From Episyrphus balteatus (Eukaryota > Arthropoda > Insecta > Diptera > Syrphidae), in contig NC_079136.1 in assembly GCF_945859705.1 (NCBI RefSeq), positions 42,255,307-42,319,306 on the forward strand: a stretch of 64,000 bases of DNA. The letters run 5' to 3'. Both the position numbers and the translations under genes were made by a program. Under the pieces are notes generated by a model, which worked only from the letters and a program-made list of their open reading frames with translations, ran no database searches and was not told the DNA's origin. Shown here in pieces: positions 1-11,880 of this stretch; position 1 is the first letter of the stretch, and the number at the start of each line of letters is the position of its first letter.

Positions 1-959
1 ATCTACGACACATCTACTTATGTATAAATTGATACACAGACCCACCTTAATGTTACCTATAGGTATAATATAGAAGGCCTTCATGGAATAGGATTAAGGG
101 ACCTTCTATACCTTACCTACTTGTGATGATGATAGCTTTATTTTTGTCCACAGGTGGTGTAGTGTTTGCTGTATATCACAGAAAACAGATTCGATGCCTA
201 TGTTTATGATAATCAGGTGAAATATACCACCATCTTGATGGAGAAATGCCATCATGAGGAAATGGACTGATAAGCCTTTTAGGATGAATATATTCTTGTT
301 GTTATTATACAAAAGGTAGAGATATTCCTACTTTTGTCCTGTGTTAGCTTGTTTTGTCATTAGAAGTAAATGTGTTGGCAATCAGACCAATTGAATAAAC
401 AATAGGGAATACATAACTGGAGAAACATGATGATGGTGGAAATTGACACATAGAATTTTCTTTGTTAGATGATTGAATATATCTCGTTAAATGGGAAAAC
501 AGTAGATTAATCTAAGGTAGATCGTTTTACCTAATAACGTTTGTCATTTCAAGTGTATTTAATGTTATCTATTTCTTGCATTCATTGAGAAAAGCTTTTC
601 CAAATATGAAGAATATTAGTTATTGTAAGATTAATTTTATGGTAAATTTCGAAAATTTCTAATCTAGATTTGAGGATTTGAATACAATTGAATATTGCCT
701 AAACTGCACTGACTAAGTTGGTGTTGAATTGCAAAAAGAAATATCCATGTTTTGAAATATGCGTTTTTACTTAATACTGTTGACCTGGAATGACTCTTTT
801 TTAAACTACTTAAAAAGAAACTATAAACTACTTTTTAAAATAATAAAATCATATTTTTTTGGAATATTATTCAAGAAACCTTTATTTATTTCTGAGTTTC
901 TGGTAAACGACCAAGAAGATTTCAACGATACAGAAGAGTTGAGGTATCCGTAATACTAA
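1..959. other. AT-rich DNA, no gene recognised
   Basis: Short frames on both strands show no domain, no codon bias and no splice-linked continuation. No repeat partner was found in the window for this part. Confidence 0.5.
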
Positions 960-1140
960 AATTTTACAAAGATTTCAAAAACACATTTTTGGGTTATTAA
1001 AAATCTATATTTAAAAGCTATTTTTTTTTTTTTTTTTGAAAATTTAATGTCTTGAAAACGGGTTCATGATTTTTGTCGAAATTGGTATTGATCAATGTTT
1101 TGCCACAATTTTGTTTTTACACATTATGTTTTTTTCAAAA
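960..1140 (+). repeat. Degenerate HINE-like module fragment
   Basis: The stretch with AAAACACATTTTTGG followed by TTGAAAACGGGTTCATGA resembles 49020-49120 (AAAACACATTTTTGG, then TTGAAAACCGGTTGATGA) in order and spacing. I read it as an old fragment of the same dispersed family. It abuts family B copy 1. Confidence 0.35.
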
Positions 1141-1161
1141 ACGGCTATAAAATAAAAAAAA

Positions 1162-2500
1162 GAGGTTGTATGTAAAGCCGGTTTACGGACGATGATTTTA
1201 CGTGAAAACGTCAGAAAACAGTTTGTGTGCTTTTGCTTAAAATGAGTCAATTGAAGCGTTTACATATTTCAAAAAATCATAATTTACAAGAAAAAGCTAA
1301 AAAAAAAATACCTTTTTAATTTTCTCATTATACATATTAATTTTTTTATGTTAAAATCTTAAAAAAAAAATTATGCAATTAAAAAGCCAAGTATTTCTTC
1401 TTAAAAATAAAACCATTTTTAAGTTTTTACAATGCGCAAAAAGTATAAAAATAATTTATTGAAAACAATCATATTAATCAAAAAAAGCAAAAAAAAAAAC
1501 ATGAATTTTTATCTTCTTACGTCATTAATTCCATTTTTTTCCCTAACAACCTATAAAAAATTTTATACCATCTGAAAGCTTATTGTCTTAGCTCAAAATA
1601 TATATATCGGATCAGGTCTATGAGACATCTACAAAAAGAGCTTGAATTTTTTGAACTCGATCAAATTTCATTAATAAAAGCAAAAAAACATTTAATTTTA
1701 TGGAATCAATTTTTTTGTTTGAGAATCTATAAAAAATTTTATACAATATGAAAGCTTATTTCACCTTTCATATGACTTATCAATCTCATTTCAAAGATGG
1801 CTACAAGAGAAGTTAGAATTTTTTAAAGTCAACCATGTCGAATTTCCAGACTGAGATTACGGTACTTCCCACACTGGTGGCTGTTCGGGGGGCAACAGAT
1901 CTCCACTGGTGTTTTGAGGTTTTTCGTAAGTTTCTTGATTTAACATTGTGTAGCTTGTAGTTAGTCTACCGTTATGTGTGATATACCAAATGAAAGGTAA
2001 TTGTATCAGGATGCTCATAAAAGTTTAATCAAATTTCTATCTGCTCTTGGTAAAAAGTTATAACCTGTTGAATTCTAAAATTTAATTTTACCTTTATCTC
2101 AAAATTGTGTTTACGAAAATGATTGAAACTTCGCAAACATTTAGTCGTGGTCATGGTCTATCATTACTCCATATACTTTGTTCCTGTATTTATTAAAAAA
2201 AAAAGATAAAAATAAAAAACGATGAAAATCGGTTAAAAACGGTCAAAAAACGTGTTTTTGAAAAACTTGTTTCTTCCGTTATTCAGTGAAAACTCACTAA
2301 ACGATTCCAATGCACATGTATGCATAAGGCCAAAACCAACATGTCCTATAAGTTTGAGATTGAACGCTCAAAAAAAAAGCTGAAAATCGAAAACTACACA
2401 AAAATACCCCTAAAAAACAAAGTGTTTTTCAAAAATATATATTTTGAAAAGCAGAGTGTTGGTAATGGTTCATCGATGTATAAGACGTTATCACGTCAAA
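1162..2500 (+). repeat. Dispersed repeat 'family B', copy 1 (internally deleted)
   Basis: It starts with GAGGTTGTATGTAAAGCCGG and ends with GACGTTATCACGTC, matching 33579-35166 and the inverted copy 39328-40944. Shared landmarks in order: ATGAGTCAATTGAAGCGTTTAC, a CACACTGGTGGCTGTTC block near 1870, TGTGTAGCTTGTAGTTAG near 1946, and TTCATCGATGTATAAGACG near the end. Compared with copies 3 and 4 it lacks several hundred bases before the right end. The ends carry ACGTGA(A/T)AAC and GTTATCACGT in inverted orientation. No coding frame is shared between copies, so this is a non-autonomous element. Confidence 0.75.
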
Positions 2501-4640
2501 AAAAATTAAATTCCCTTAAAATCAAATGACATATTTCGTTTAGTAATGAAAAGCATTTAAAACTTTGCTTAAATGCCAGTAAAAAATGTGTGTTTTTTTA
2601 CAAATGAAATTCCTTAAAATTTCCAAAAAAAAGCCTAAACATTAAAGCTACTTTTATTATAAGAGTAAATAAGTGCATTTTTTTATTGACTTTTAAAACA
2701 ATTTTCAGATTTTAATTTCATTCAGTATTTATTTGTTATTTCGTAAACCTCTGCGCGCTCTATTTGATAGTTGACAATTCTTCAATCAAAGATATCAAAC
2801 AATAATAAAGTGCATTTTGAAAACTACAATAAGCCCTTTACAAGGATTTGCTGTGATTCCTTTGAGATAATTTTTTGAACATTTTGTATAAGTAATTTTT
2901 GACGAAATTCATTAGGGTCACACAATGCATACTACTTTCGAAAGTAAAGTGGTCTTCAGATCTCAAAACGAGGATTTTTTTGTTCTCCAATCATTAAACA
3001 ATTTATTAATCATATAACAAAAACAGGCAACTTTATTTTTAAAACTGTTTTTAAAATTTTCATCATAACTTTTAAAAGTGGTCAAGTCACTTCGCATTTT
3101 ACAGTCGAATTATAAAATAAATAACTTACCTAAATTTATTTAAAAAAAAATTACATATACACCACAGTGACCGTTAAAATCTCAAAATTTGAATATCAAT
3201 GTAAATGTTTTTTTTTTTTCAAAAGGTGAAGCCCTAATGTTTAAAAAAAAAACTGCGGGATAGATTTGAAAAGATAGCAGCCCAAAATTAGTTCACAAAT
3301 TATTAAAAAAAACCTTTATTAACGACTTACAAATAGGTATACCAAGATTATCAAAAACTAATTAAAAAATTAAAATCTATAAAAGAAATATTTTATTTCT
3401 TTACTTTTTTTTTTCTTTCCTTGATCGAGGTCCGTTTAATTTCTTCCCAAGTCCCAACCCAGATCATAAAGTGAATAATTGGTGAAGAAAATTTTATAAT
3501 GACTGTCTTCATTTTGAAGAAAAGGAAAGTTTTTTTTATCAAGTCAAAGCAAAAAAAAAAAAAAATACATTATCCACAGAGATTACGGTTTTATGATTTT
3601 TTTCTTTTCTTAGTGAAGGTTGTGAATGTTTGTGAGTTGAATAGAAAATTTTTCTTTCTTAAAATGCTATAAACAACAATGTGGTTTAAGGAAAGAAAAA
3701 AAAAAAAAAAACAGAACATTAAGGGAACGCGTGTATTTAATTGCTTCTTTGTTTTTATGATTCCTTATAATTCTTATAGGTTATACTTTATACATGCTTG
3801 TTCATCCTTGGTAAGCATAAAAGATTTACTTGATTTTAGGTTTTTTCTTCGTTCTTTTTCGAGAAGAAAAGAAATGCAAAACAGTTTTTATTACGCAGTT
3901 AAAGAAAAATCCTTATATTCCGTTGGGGAAGACAAACAAAAACAAAAAAAAAGAAATTAACATAAAAAAGTTAACTTTTGGCAGAAAATCTAATTTTATT
4001 TCTTCTCTTTTTCTTCTAAAACAATTTAATTTCAAAATTATTTCGTGTGAGTTTTTGGTTTTTCAAAAGAAGTTGTTTTCGCAGAATCCTGTTAAACTTT
4101 TTGCTTTTCGACAACTTTTTCCTTTCCTTCAATTTTAACTTAATTAACATTCCAACCAACTGGGTAGTACAGAATTATTGTAGATAAAGTTAATTTCTAA
4201 AAGTTGAAAATATGGCTTCGCACCTATCAAGCCAAAAGTTCATGTAGAGAGAGCTAAGAACTTTTCTATTCCTGGAATATTATGATACACAAGGTGTGAA
4301 TGATAAAGTTGTTTTATAGTTTTAGATATTATTTTGAGGTTTTTGCTAGGAAAATTTTGACTAAATGACAGAGCTTTGGAATTTTCATAGAGCTCAGTTT
4401 TTGAGCTCTTTTCAAATTATCTGCACTAAAACACAAATTGGATTAGTGAACTCAATTATGTATAGCCAACTCACACACTTTCTCAATTTTATTTCCCAAA
4501 TATACTCTCCTTTATTTCTGACACCTATTAAATTACTTTTTCTGTGTCGGTCTAGGTTGGTTGTATAGATATATAGAAGCGCCCTTAATTCAATACCATT
4601 AACACAGTATCCGGAAAAGAAATAGCCCATTATCCAATCC
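2501..4640. other. AT-rich DNA, no gene recognised
   Basis: Dominated by oligo(A) and oligo(T) runs. The longest frames (93 and 102 codons near 3.7-4.1 kb) are Lys/Phe-rich translations of A/T runs with no recognisable domain. Confidence 0.5.
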
Positions 4641-5714
4641 AAGCCTCGAATGTCTATTAAAATAGTCTCTCTTTTTTTTCATTTTATTTCTTATGCCATA
4701 TCGGCCAACTGCCGCTATAAGTCGTAACCTAAGCAACATCTGATAGAAAAAAGGTGGTAGAAACGATTTGAGCCATCCATTAAGTAAAGAGAATTCACAC
4801 TTCTATTATTTCCCATCAACATCAGCCCCTTTTTTGGTCAGGAGAGTTAAAAAAAAAAAACGGTCTTAGCCCTACCAGTCACGCCACGCAACGTAGACAA
4901 CAGGAACGAGTATTATATACGAACTGAGAATTTTAATGACATTATTATTAAAAGCTCAAAGCATTTAGCTTGTGGCAGGACGACATTTGCAAAAAAAAAT
5001 GAAATATGAAAACAAAAGCACTTTGTAGTTATTGGTTTAGGATGGCTGCTTTTTATACGGACCGTTTAGCTGCAAAAAAAAAACTGTCAAGCGTGCTCCC
5101 CGTTTCGCATCATGATGGCATCTCCACCATCATCATCATCACCTGGAGATATTTTTTGTTCTTGTAAAGATACAGTCCAGAATGCGGGTAATGCAAAAAA
5201 TGGATAGAGCCTTGGGGATCGATATCAATTTCATGATTAAAATCGGATCGTTAAACAAATATAAATACTTCATTTAGGGAGTTCCATCAGAATAACCCTT
5301 GGGACGAACAATGCTTCGCTATCTGGAAGGAAATGAAAAGTATAAAACAAGCAATTTTAATCAGTGGCAAGGTACCGAAGGGAATAATGTGCTTGTTTTA
5401 TGTTTTTGGATACAAAAACTTCTGGTTTGTTAAGAGGGGTCTAGGGGTTTTTAATAATAAACCTTCTATACCCTGACTCAATGAAGATGGCACACTCTTG
5501 CAATATTTTTACTTGCGACATAGGCACTTTAGAAAAAGGTTAGGTTTTGTTAAAAAAAATCAAGTCCCACCAAAATATGCGTGTATACGGCATAAGTAGT
5601 TAGACCAACCAACTTCAAAGTTTTTTTACTGGTCACTGTGACGTATACGTAATATTTTTTTTTTTTCATTTTTACTGATTTATGTTGGTTACGAATTTTT
5701 CTTTTGCTGGACAA
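4641..5714. other. Single-copy island of more balanced composition
   Basis: This stretch has higher GC and more complex words than its flanks, for example around 4690-4750, 4870-4920 and 5090-5290. It has no second copy in the window. No exon could be supported in any frame. Non-coding regulatory DNA is a possible reading, by composition only. Confidence 0.35.
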
Positions 5715-5986
5715 AAAAAAGAGTGTGTGTAGTGTGTACACATGTACACGCGACTGAAGTTATACTTCTCATTCAGTATATGTAAATGAATTTCATTTGA
5801 TATTTTTAATTTCTATTATGAAGTAATTAATCCACACTTAGTTTTTTTACATTTTTATCAAGTGAACAATAAATTAATTCTTCCATCCTCCTTGCGTCCA
5901 TGTAGTTTTCAATTTATTCTGTGAAATTTACTCATGTTGTGGGGTTCAGAACGTACGGTATATGGTTAACGAAAGTAAATAAAGTG

Positions 5987-6072
5987 AGCTGAGCTGATGG
6001 TTGAGCTGAGCTGATGGTTGAGCTGAGCTGTTGGGTGAGCTAAGGTAAAGTGAGCTGAGCTGAGCTGTGATG
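5987..6072. repeat. GAGCTGAGCT short tandem array
   Basis: Repeated GAGCTGAGCTG words with TGATGGTT spacers. Related AGCTGAGCT/AGCTCAGCT clusters lie at 7212-7243, 13934-13993 and 15457-15540, always inside element A or B. Confidence 0.8.
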
Positions 6073-6311
6073 GGTGAGAGGATACATTGATTTTTATTTG
6101 GAAAGTATAATGAAATATGAAGATATTTTAAACTTTTATAAAACACAATAGCTTAAGATGGTTGGTTCTAGTTATTAATGGAATTATTTTAACACATGGA
6201 TATTTTTATAAATAAAACAGATAATTTTTCGTGATCTTTTTTCTTGGTTTTTTAATAGTAAATATATTTCTATTTTTTTAGTAAAATATTTCTTTTTTTA
6301 TCATAAAAAAA

Positions 6312-7206
6312 ATTCCGGTACAATCCGGTTTTTCGACTTTTTTCAAAATTCCGAGAAAATTGCGTTTGAAAGTTGGGGTAAATTTTTTTTTCGAAAAATC
6401 CCCGAATCTTTGAACGCTCCTGGAAGCTAAACCTCTTGAGAGCAATTTTTGGGAGTGATGCTAAATGATAGCTTGTGTCATGGGCCTACGCTTTGCACAT
6501 TATCAGATTTTTAAAAAATCGCCTTCCATGTTAAACCGCCACATCATGCCTATTTTATCAGAATCGTGCCTTTTTTTTTACTTTAAAGTTCTCCCGGTTT
6601 GAGAAAGCGTGGACCTACAGGGATGAGAGTTGTACCCAAATGTAGGTTAGAGTCCCCCCTACCTTTTGGCAACAAATTTTTTTTTTTCATTTTCTTCAAA
6701 ATTCCGCGATATAGGCGTTGGAACGCTTTGATCTAGAGACAGGGGAGTGGTGCCATATGAAAGCTTATATTCTTAGCTACCCGAAAGTGGTATAATCCGG
6801 TTTTTCGATTTTTTTTTAAATTCCGAGAAAATCGCCTTTGAAAGTTGAAGTAAAATTTTTTTTCGAAAAATCCCCAAATCTTTGAACGCTCCTGGAAGCT
6901 AAACCTCTTGAGAGCAATTTTTGGGAGTGATGCTAAATGATAGCTTGTGTCATGGGCCTACGCTTTGCACATTATCAGATTTTTAAAAAATGTCCTTCCA
7001 TATTAAACCGCCACATCATGCCTATTTTATCAGAATCGTGCCTATTTTTTTTTTTACTTTTAAGTTCTCCCGGTTTGAGAACGCGTGGACCTACAGGGAT
7101 GAGAGTTGTACCCAAATGTAGGTTAGAGTCCCCTCTACCTTTTGGCATCAAAAATTTTTTTTTTCATTTTCTTCAAAATTCCGAGATATAGGCATTGGAA
7201 GTTGGG
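6312..7206. repeat. 472-bp tandem pair inside element A
   Basis: Two consecutive units. The landmark ATGATAGCTTGTGTCATGGG occurs at 6465 and again at 6937, a period of 472 bases. Each unit runs from a TCCGGTTTTTCGA block to an ATTCCG(C/A)GATATAGGC block. The same unit recurs three times in element B. Confidence 0.85.
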
Positions 7207-7254
7207 GGCTAGCTCAAATTTGAGCTGAGCTGAAATGTGAGCTTTTTGCAACCC

Positions 7255-7499
7255 TGGCAACTTGCCACATTTAAATTACCACATGCAACTTGCCACATGC
7301 AGCTTGAAACATGCAACTTGCCACACGCAGCTTGCCACATACAACTTGCCACATGCAACTTGCCACATGCAACTTGCCACATACAACTTGCCACACGCAA
7401 CTTGCCACATACAACTTGCCACATGCAACTTGCCACATGCAACTTGCCACATACAACTTGCCACATGCATTTTGCCACATGAAACATGTAACTTGCAAC
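7255..7499. repeat. 14-bp minisatellite (ACTTGCCACATGCA)
   Basis: About 17 tandem 14-base units, mostly CAACTTGCCACATG, with CATACA and CACGCA variants. Because 14 is not a multiple of 3, every frame repeats each 42 bases, and most frames happen to lack stops. The overlapping frames on both strands are artefacts of the repeat, not genes. Confidence 0.95.
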
Positions 7500-7824
7500 G
7501 TGTTGTGTGTTTTATGTTTGCCGTACTGCGGCGTACTGCATTTTTAAATACTAAAGTACTGCCTACTCTAAAGGTGAAACGACAGCCCTGCTACCCAGGG
7601 TGATCGCGTCATAATCCCTTTGACATTCTTGTCAAAAAGTAAATTTTCATACTCACCCTCCCATAAGAAGTATAACTTCAAAAATTAAACTAACTGACCT
7701 CTGTGGTAGGTATATTTTCTAAAAATAAAATTCTCAATAATACTACTTAAAAATTCAATGTTTGTAAAAGATTTTTGTACTAGAGAACATCGTTATTTTA
7801 ATTCTGTACTTAGAGAAATAAAAA

Positions 7825-8330
7825 GCACGGCTGAGTCGCACGTACTTGCTCTTGCAGTTGAAAGCACTTTTATGCTGTACATTATAAGAGCTGACTCTAT
7901 ATGAATTTTAAAGAAATTTGGTAGGGGAAGAGTCGAAATGGAGGGCAAATTTTTGTTACATAAAATTTTTGTTTTGTTATTTGCTCTTTTTGAGAATAGC
8001 TAAAAACCCGACAAACAATTTTGGTGCTATAAAGCTTTACAGATGCAATTATTGCTTCTGTAAAGCATTATAGAAGCAAAATTGTTAAAGTCGTTTTTAA
8101 TTTTGTATGGAAGGTACCCGTTCAAGACGAGATATAAAAAAAAAAGCAACTTTCAGAATTCCAAAAAAATCATCTGTACCAAATTTAAAGAAAATGTACC
8201 GACCGAAACGGACGAAATTGCTAGACCCACATTTTCGTATTCCTCCATCATCGTAATGTTGGTTTTGATTAAAAACTCAAAAAAAATTTTTGACACGAAA
8301 TCATTACATGCCTTATAGAGCAAGTAAAAA
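7825..8330 (-). mobile_element. HINE-like dispersed element, inverted copy
   Basis: Reverse-complement partner of 28098-28682. Shared parts in order on the minus strand: TTTTTACTTGCTCTATA, a CGTGTC block followed by A-rich DNA, CAACATTACGATGATGGAG, a GTCCGT block, TTTGGTACAGATGATTTTT, ATATCTCGT, and an end with AAGTACGTGCGACTCAGC. The left end carries ACTTGCTCT and the right end AGAGCAAGT, a subterminal inverted repeat. Such subterminal repeats and a GTCY tract are known hallmarks of Helentron-derived HINE/DINE-1 repeats. Assignment is by structure only. Confidence 0.6.
8017..8083. repeat. Imperfect palindrome within the HINE-like copy
   Basis: AATTTTG...CTATAAAGCTTTACAG pairs with CTGTAAAGCATTATAGAAG...CAAAATT, giving about 30-base arms. 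A one-sided relative (AATTTTGCTTCTATAAAGC) lies near 25956. Confidence 0.7.
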
Positions 8331-9130
8331 ATTAAGAAATTAAAATTATTTATAAAAACAAATTTTTTTTAACTCTGCTAACGATGTTTATTCTATGTTC
8401 AAAAAATGCATTTAATAAAAGAAAGCAAATAACAGTTTTCTTTTTTTCAGCTCAAAATCATTTAAGAAGTTGGTTTTTACTAAATTTTTAGTTTTTCTCA
8501 AAAAATTCGATGAACGCAAATATCCCGTTTTTTTTTTTAAACGGACATTTTGGTAATTAAAGTATGTACAACATACATTTTGTTTAAGGTTGGACCGATT
8601 TAATTTAAACAGATATTTATTATCATTTTTAATGATTTTTTGTATTTGAATGTTCAAAATAAAAAATAGCAAAATAAAACATAAATATTTATTTTGAACA
8701 TTTTTTTTTTTTTTTTAATTTTTTGCTTATATTCAACCAAACCGATAATAATTTTTAACAGTTGGCCTATAATAATGTACTTTGAACTATAAGACAAGGT
8801 TCGTGTGACCCAGTTTTTTTTTTTTTTTTGTTAAACAAATTTTATGTTTTTTCTTTAATTTTTACATTATCAAAATTGTAAATAAAAAGTTAAAAAAATT
8901 TAAACAACTTGAACTCTAAGGCCGTGTGTGAATTGCGTTAAATAATTAACACCGTGTAAAATTTTTGACACTATTGAGATGAATACAAAATTTTCAGCTG
9001 TTAAAAATGTAATTGGCTCTGGGACCTGGTTAAATTTGCAGATGGTTTTGTATTGTTTTTTATTAAAAACTAGTTTCATGGCAGAAAAGAGGCAGAGAAA
9101 AATATTAAACAATTTGAAATTTTTGTATTC
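8331..9130. other. AT-rich DNA, no gene recognised
   Basis: Long T and A runs; no partner repeat and no supported frame. Confidence 0.5.
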
Positions 9131-9669
9131 ACGAGTTTTAAAAACTTGCTTTTAACTAAAAAAGTCAAAAATATAGAAAAAGTGCTAATTTTTGAAAACG
9201 TACATTTAAGTCGTTTCTTGACAAGAAAAATTCAAAATTGCATATTATCAAAGGATTTTACCTCTACTATTATTTTATTAGTACAAAGTTTGGACGTACC
9301 GGCTACATATATAAAGTGCCCCTTGACTTAGTAAATAAAATTAAAATCGTCAATTTTTTAACTTTTTTTCTTTGATTTTAGGTTAGAATTTTTGTCAAAA
9401 ATAATTTTTAAATTTTTTGAACCATCTTAGCTTGACAGAAAATTTAATTTGCTATGAAAAGTGTCTTTGAACCATTTCAAAGTTAGGCTTGGTTTTCGAG
9501 TTAAATCAAAAAAACTGAAACCCGACCAGTGTTGCCGTTTTCTCAGAAATGCACCAATGGATTTAGTAGCACTTTTGGCTGGAGCATTTTTTTATGCCAA
9601 GGAATCATAATCAGCAATAAAAACTCTTAAACGAATTTGTTCCATTCAAAAGGGTCTATTCAATAGACT
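9131..9669 (+). mobile_element. Foldback element fragment (right-arm end)
   Basis: Matches the right arm of the foldback element (45500-46038) in the same orientation, including ACTTGCTTTTAACTAAAAAA, TACAAAGTTTGGACGT, TTGCCGTTTTCTCAGAAATG and the terminal GGGTCTATTCAATAGACT. Similarity starts abruptly at CGAGTTTTAAAAAC, so the rest of the element is missing. The arm has drifted from the full copy at many positions. Confidence 0.8.
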
Positions 9670-11414
9670 GTTAAAATATGTAAGGTTTTTAACAGGATTT
9701 TCTCAGTAAAGTCTTAGACATAAAAATGAATTCATATTACCTGAAGACAGGTATTTTAATTTGTGTGTTGCAACAATTTAAGAATCATATTACAAGATTT
9801 AAAAAAATCCAATTTGATTAAATTGTGAAAAAGAAATAAACGAAATATTTTACAAATTGAATACCTATTCACTCCCGCCAGTTTGTCAAACCTCACAATC
9901 ACTATTTTATTCCCTCTCTGGTATATATAAGCCGATTCGGTTTGGTCCACACACAAAACCACAAAATATAATGACAGGATGATGGCGTTGACGTTCCATG
10001 TTTATGCAATTGACAGTTAAACACGCTGACTGCGGTACCTACAATTTTGTGCTGCGCTACGCGGCACTCAATATAAATATTCTTTTACCCCCAAACGACA
10101 TTATAATTGAATTTGAATCGATTCACTCGAATATTTATTATCTCGCAGTTTACCAAAGCTCTTTACATCTCCAAACAGATCGTTAATGGACCGGAAATAC
10201 ATTTCCATCCATTAACTTCATAAATTCCATTTTGGCATTCTTGTTGTGTTGCCGTGCTGTTCCCTGGTTCCTGCCACCAGGTGCAATCGTTTCCGACATA
10301 TAAAATACATTCGTATATTTTATGTTGGTCTTGGTATTATTGAAATATATGAATTTATTTTTATATCTTCATTTGAGAGGTAAATAAAATTGTAGATACC
10401 TTCGACCTACGAGTGTGATGTATATTAATTTTATTTTTTTTAAATTATTTCGGCATTAATGGTAACTGTAGGAGTAATTGATTTTGCAATTCTGTCTCAC
10501 CACGACCACACACAGATGTCGCACATATAAATGTCCTGAGAATCCATGGAAGCCAGGAAGAATCTTTTGAAACAGCCTTTTGTATATAATTTGATTGAAG
10601 TCAGTACTTCAATAAAAGAATGCATGTTTTTTTTCAATAAATTCTGAGATATTGATGAAGAAAAAGGCATGGTAATATTTTCAGAAAATATTATGGTTAC
10701 AAAATTCACGCCATAGGACAGTTTTTAATTTCGCTGTTTTAAAGAGTTCAAAAGAAAGAATTTTCTTTTAAATTTAATATGCAAAAAATTCGTTGAAATT
10801 AAATTTTTTGTTCGTAGAGTTAAAATAGTACAAAAAAATATAAAATAATTGTTACCCTCATGAAACTAGGAGTTGATATTTGCAATATAAGGATCAAGGA
10901 TCAAAACGGTGGAATTGTATTTTTTATAGGAAAAGAGGTGATTAGGTGCAGGCCAAGAGAACAGTCCAAAAATGACCATTCAGTAAATTCATATATGCTA
11001 ATTGTTTTTACAGTATCAATATTTACCTTTACATTTAGTAGATTGTTTTGAATGTTTCCTTCTGAAAAAAAAAAAAAAAAATAATAAATGCGTTTATTAA
11101 TTGAGTTATTTCTAGCTTCTATGTAAAAGTTTGGAGTAAAAACACGTTTTATGAAAAAGTTATTTCGAGCTATACAAGATCTAATAATAAATTATGAGTT
11201 TGAGTTTAAAATACCAGGAAATTTAGTTTACTAAAAGCTAAACTAAATTTAATTTTAAAAATGAATACGTAAAAAGCGAAAAAAACATCATCTGTTAATT
11301 TAAATGAATCAGCTGGCAGGTATAAACTAAAGAAGAAATTTTCTAACATGGTTGAGAGGTTCTTGGAAAAGGCATTTACATACCTAAATTTTTGTAAAAT
11401 ATATTCAAATAAAA
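9670..11414. other. Single-copy island; candidate non-coding conserved DNA
   Basis: No second copy in the window. The part 9960-10340 has balanced composition and complex words. A 62-codon frame there (9998-10186) has no recognisable domain and no clear exon boundaries. The remainder (10340-11410) is AT-rich with nothing recognised. Confidence 0.35.
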
Positions 11415-11444
11415 TGCTTGACTGGGTCGCACGTGCTTGCTCTT
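11415..11444 (-). repeat. Short HINE-like end fragment
   Basis: ACTGGGTCGCACGTGCTTGC resembles the terminal 25-30 bases at 7825-7855 and the reverse complement of 28655-28682. Only this end is present. Confidence 0.45.
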
Positions 11445-11476
11445 ATGTTTAAAGTTGCTAAAAATACTGATTAAAA

Positions 11477-11554
11477 GTAATCTGATTACAATTAATCAGA
11501 TTACATTTGTAATCAGATTAAATTTGTAATCAGATTACATTTGTAATCAGTAAT
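11477..11554. repeat. ~18-bp tandem repeat (TAATCAGATTACATTTG)
   Basis: About four units built on TAATCAGATTA, itself a near-palindrome (TAATC..GATTA). It lies directly left of the TIR element starting at 11561. Confidence 0.85.
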
Positions 11555-11574
11555 CCACACGGTTAAAAATTATG

Positions 11575-11880
11575 TAGTATTTTTTAATACTTTTTGGGTT
11601 ACATATAGGTCTACACCAGAAATGTATTAAAATTTAATTCATGACAAATATTACAATTTTCTAGTTAATACAAAATGTATTAAAATTTAATATAGTTGTA
11701 TTAAAAAATAATACAGTTTATATTAGAATTTAATACCAAATGAATTAAATTTCAAGAATTTAATCTTTTTATATTAATTTTTAATAAGAATTTTATTAAA
11801 AGATTATACAAAAATATTTCAATTCAATACCAAATGTATTTAAAGTTAATGAAATGTATTCTTTTTCCAAAATTCATAAC
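11575..11880. repeat. Degenerate palindromic array (GTATTAAAATTTAATAC)
   Basis: Repeated GTATTAAAATTTAAT-type words at roughly 20-30 base spacing, each close to self-complementary. Confidence 0.7.

Larger units (their letters stand above)
5715..7685 (+). mobile_element. Dispersed repeat element A (copy 1 of A/B family)
   Basis: It aligns in direct orientation with 13255-15888. Shared parts in order: GAGTGTGTGT start, TGAAGTTATACTTCT, a 200-base block ending near CTCATGTTGTG, AGCTGAGCT-rich arrays, ~475-bp tandem units, a 14-bp minisatellite, and a ~190-base right end. The 15-mer TGAAGTTATACTTCT (5755-5769) is repeated as its exact reverse complement at the right end (7666-7680), giving terminal or subterminal inverted repeats. 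Similarity between copies stops just after CTTCAAAAA. There is no transposase frame, so the element is non-autonomous. The class is uncertain: inverted ends plus tandem core fit a TIR element or a Helentron-derived element. Confidence 0.75.

Noticed and set aside
3679..4138. Two overlapping frames of 93 and 102 codons
   Set aside because: Lys/Phe/Leu-rich products of A and T runs, with no domain and no plausible exon structure.
7209..7603. Overlapping 64-113-codon frames on both strands
   Set aside because: They are translations of the 14-bp minisatellite in several frames; the protein repeats every 14 residues.
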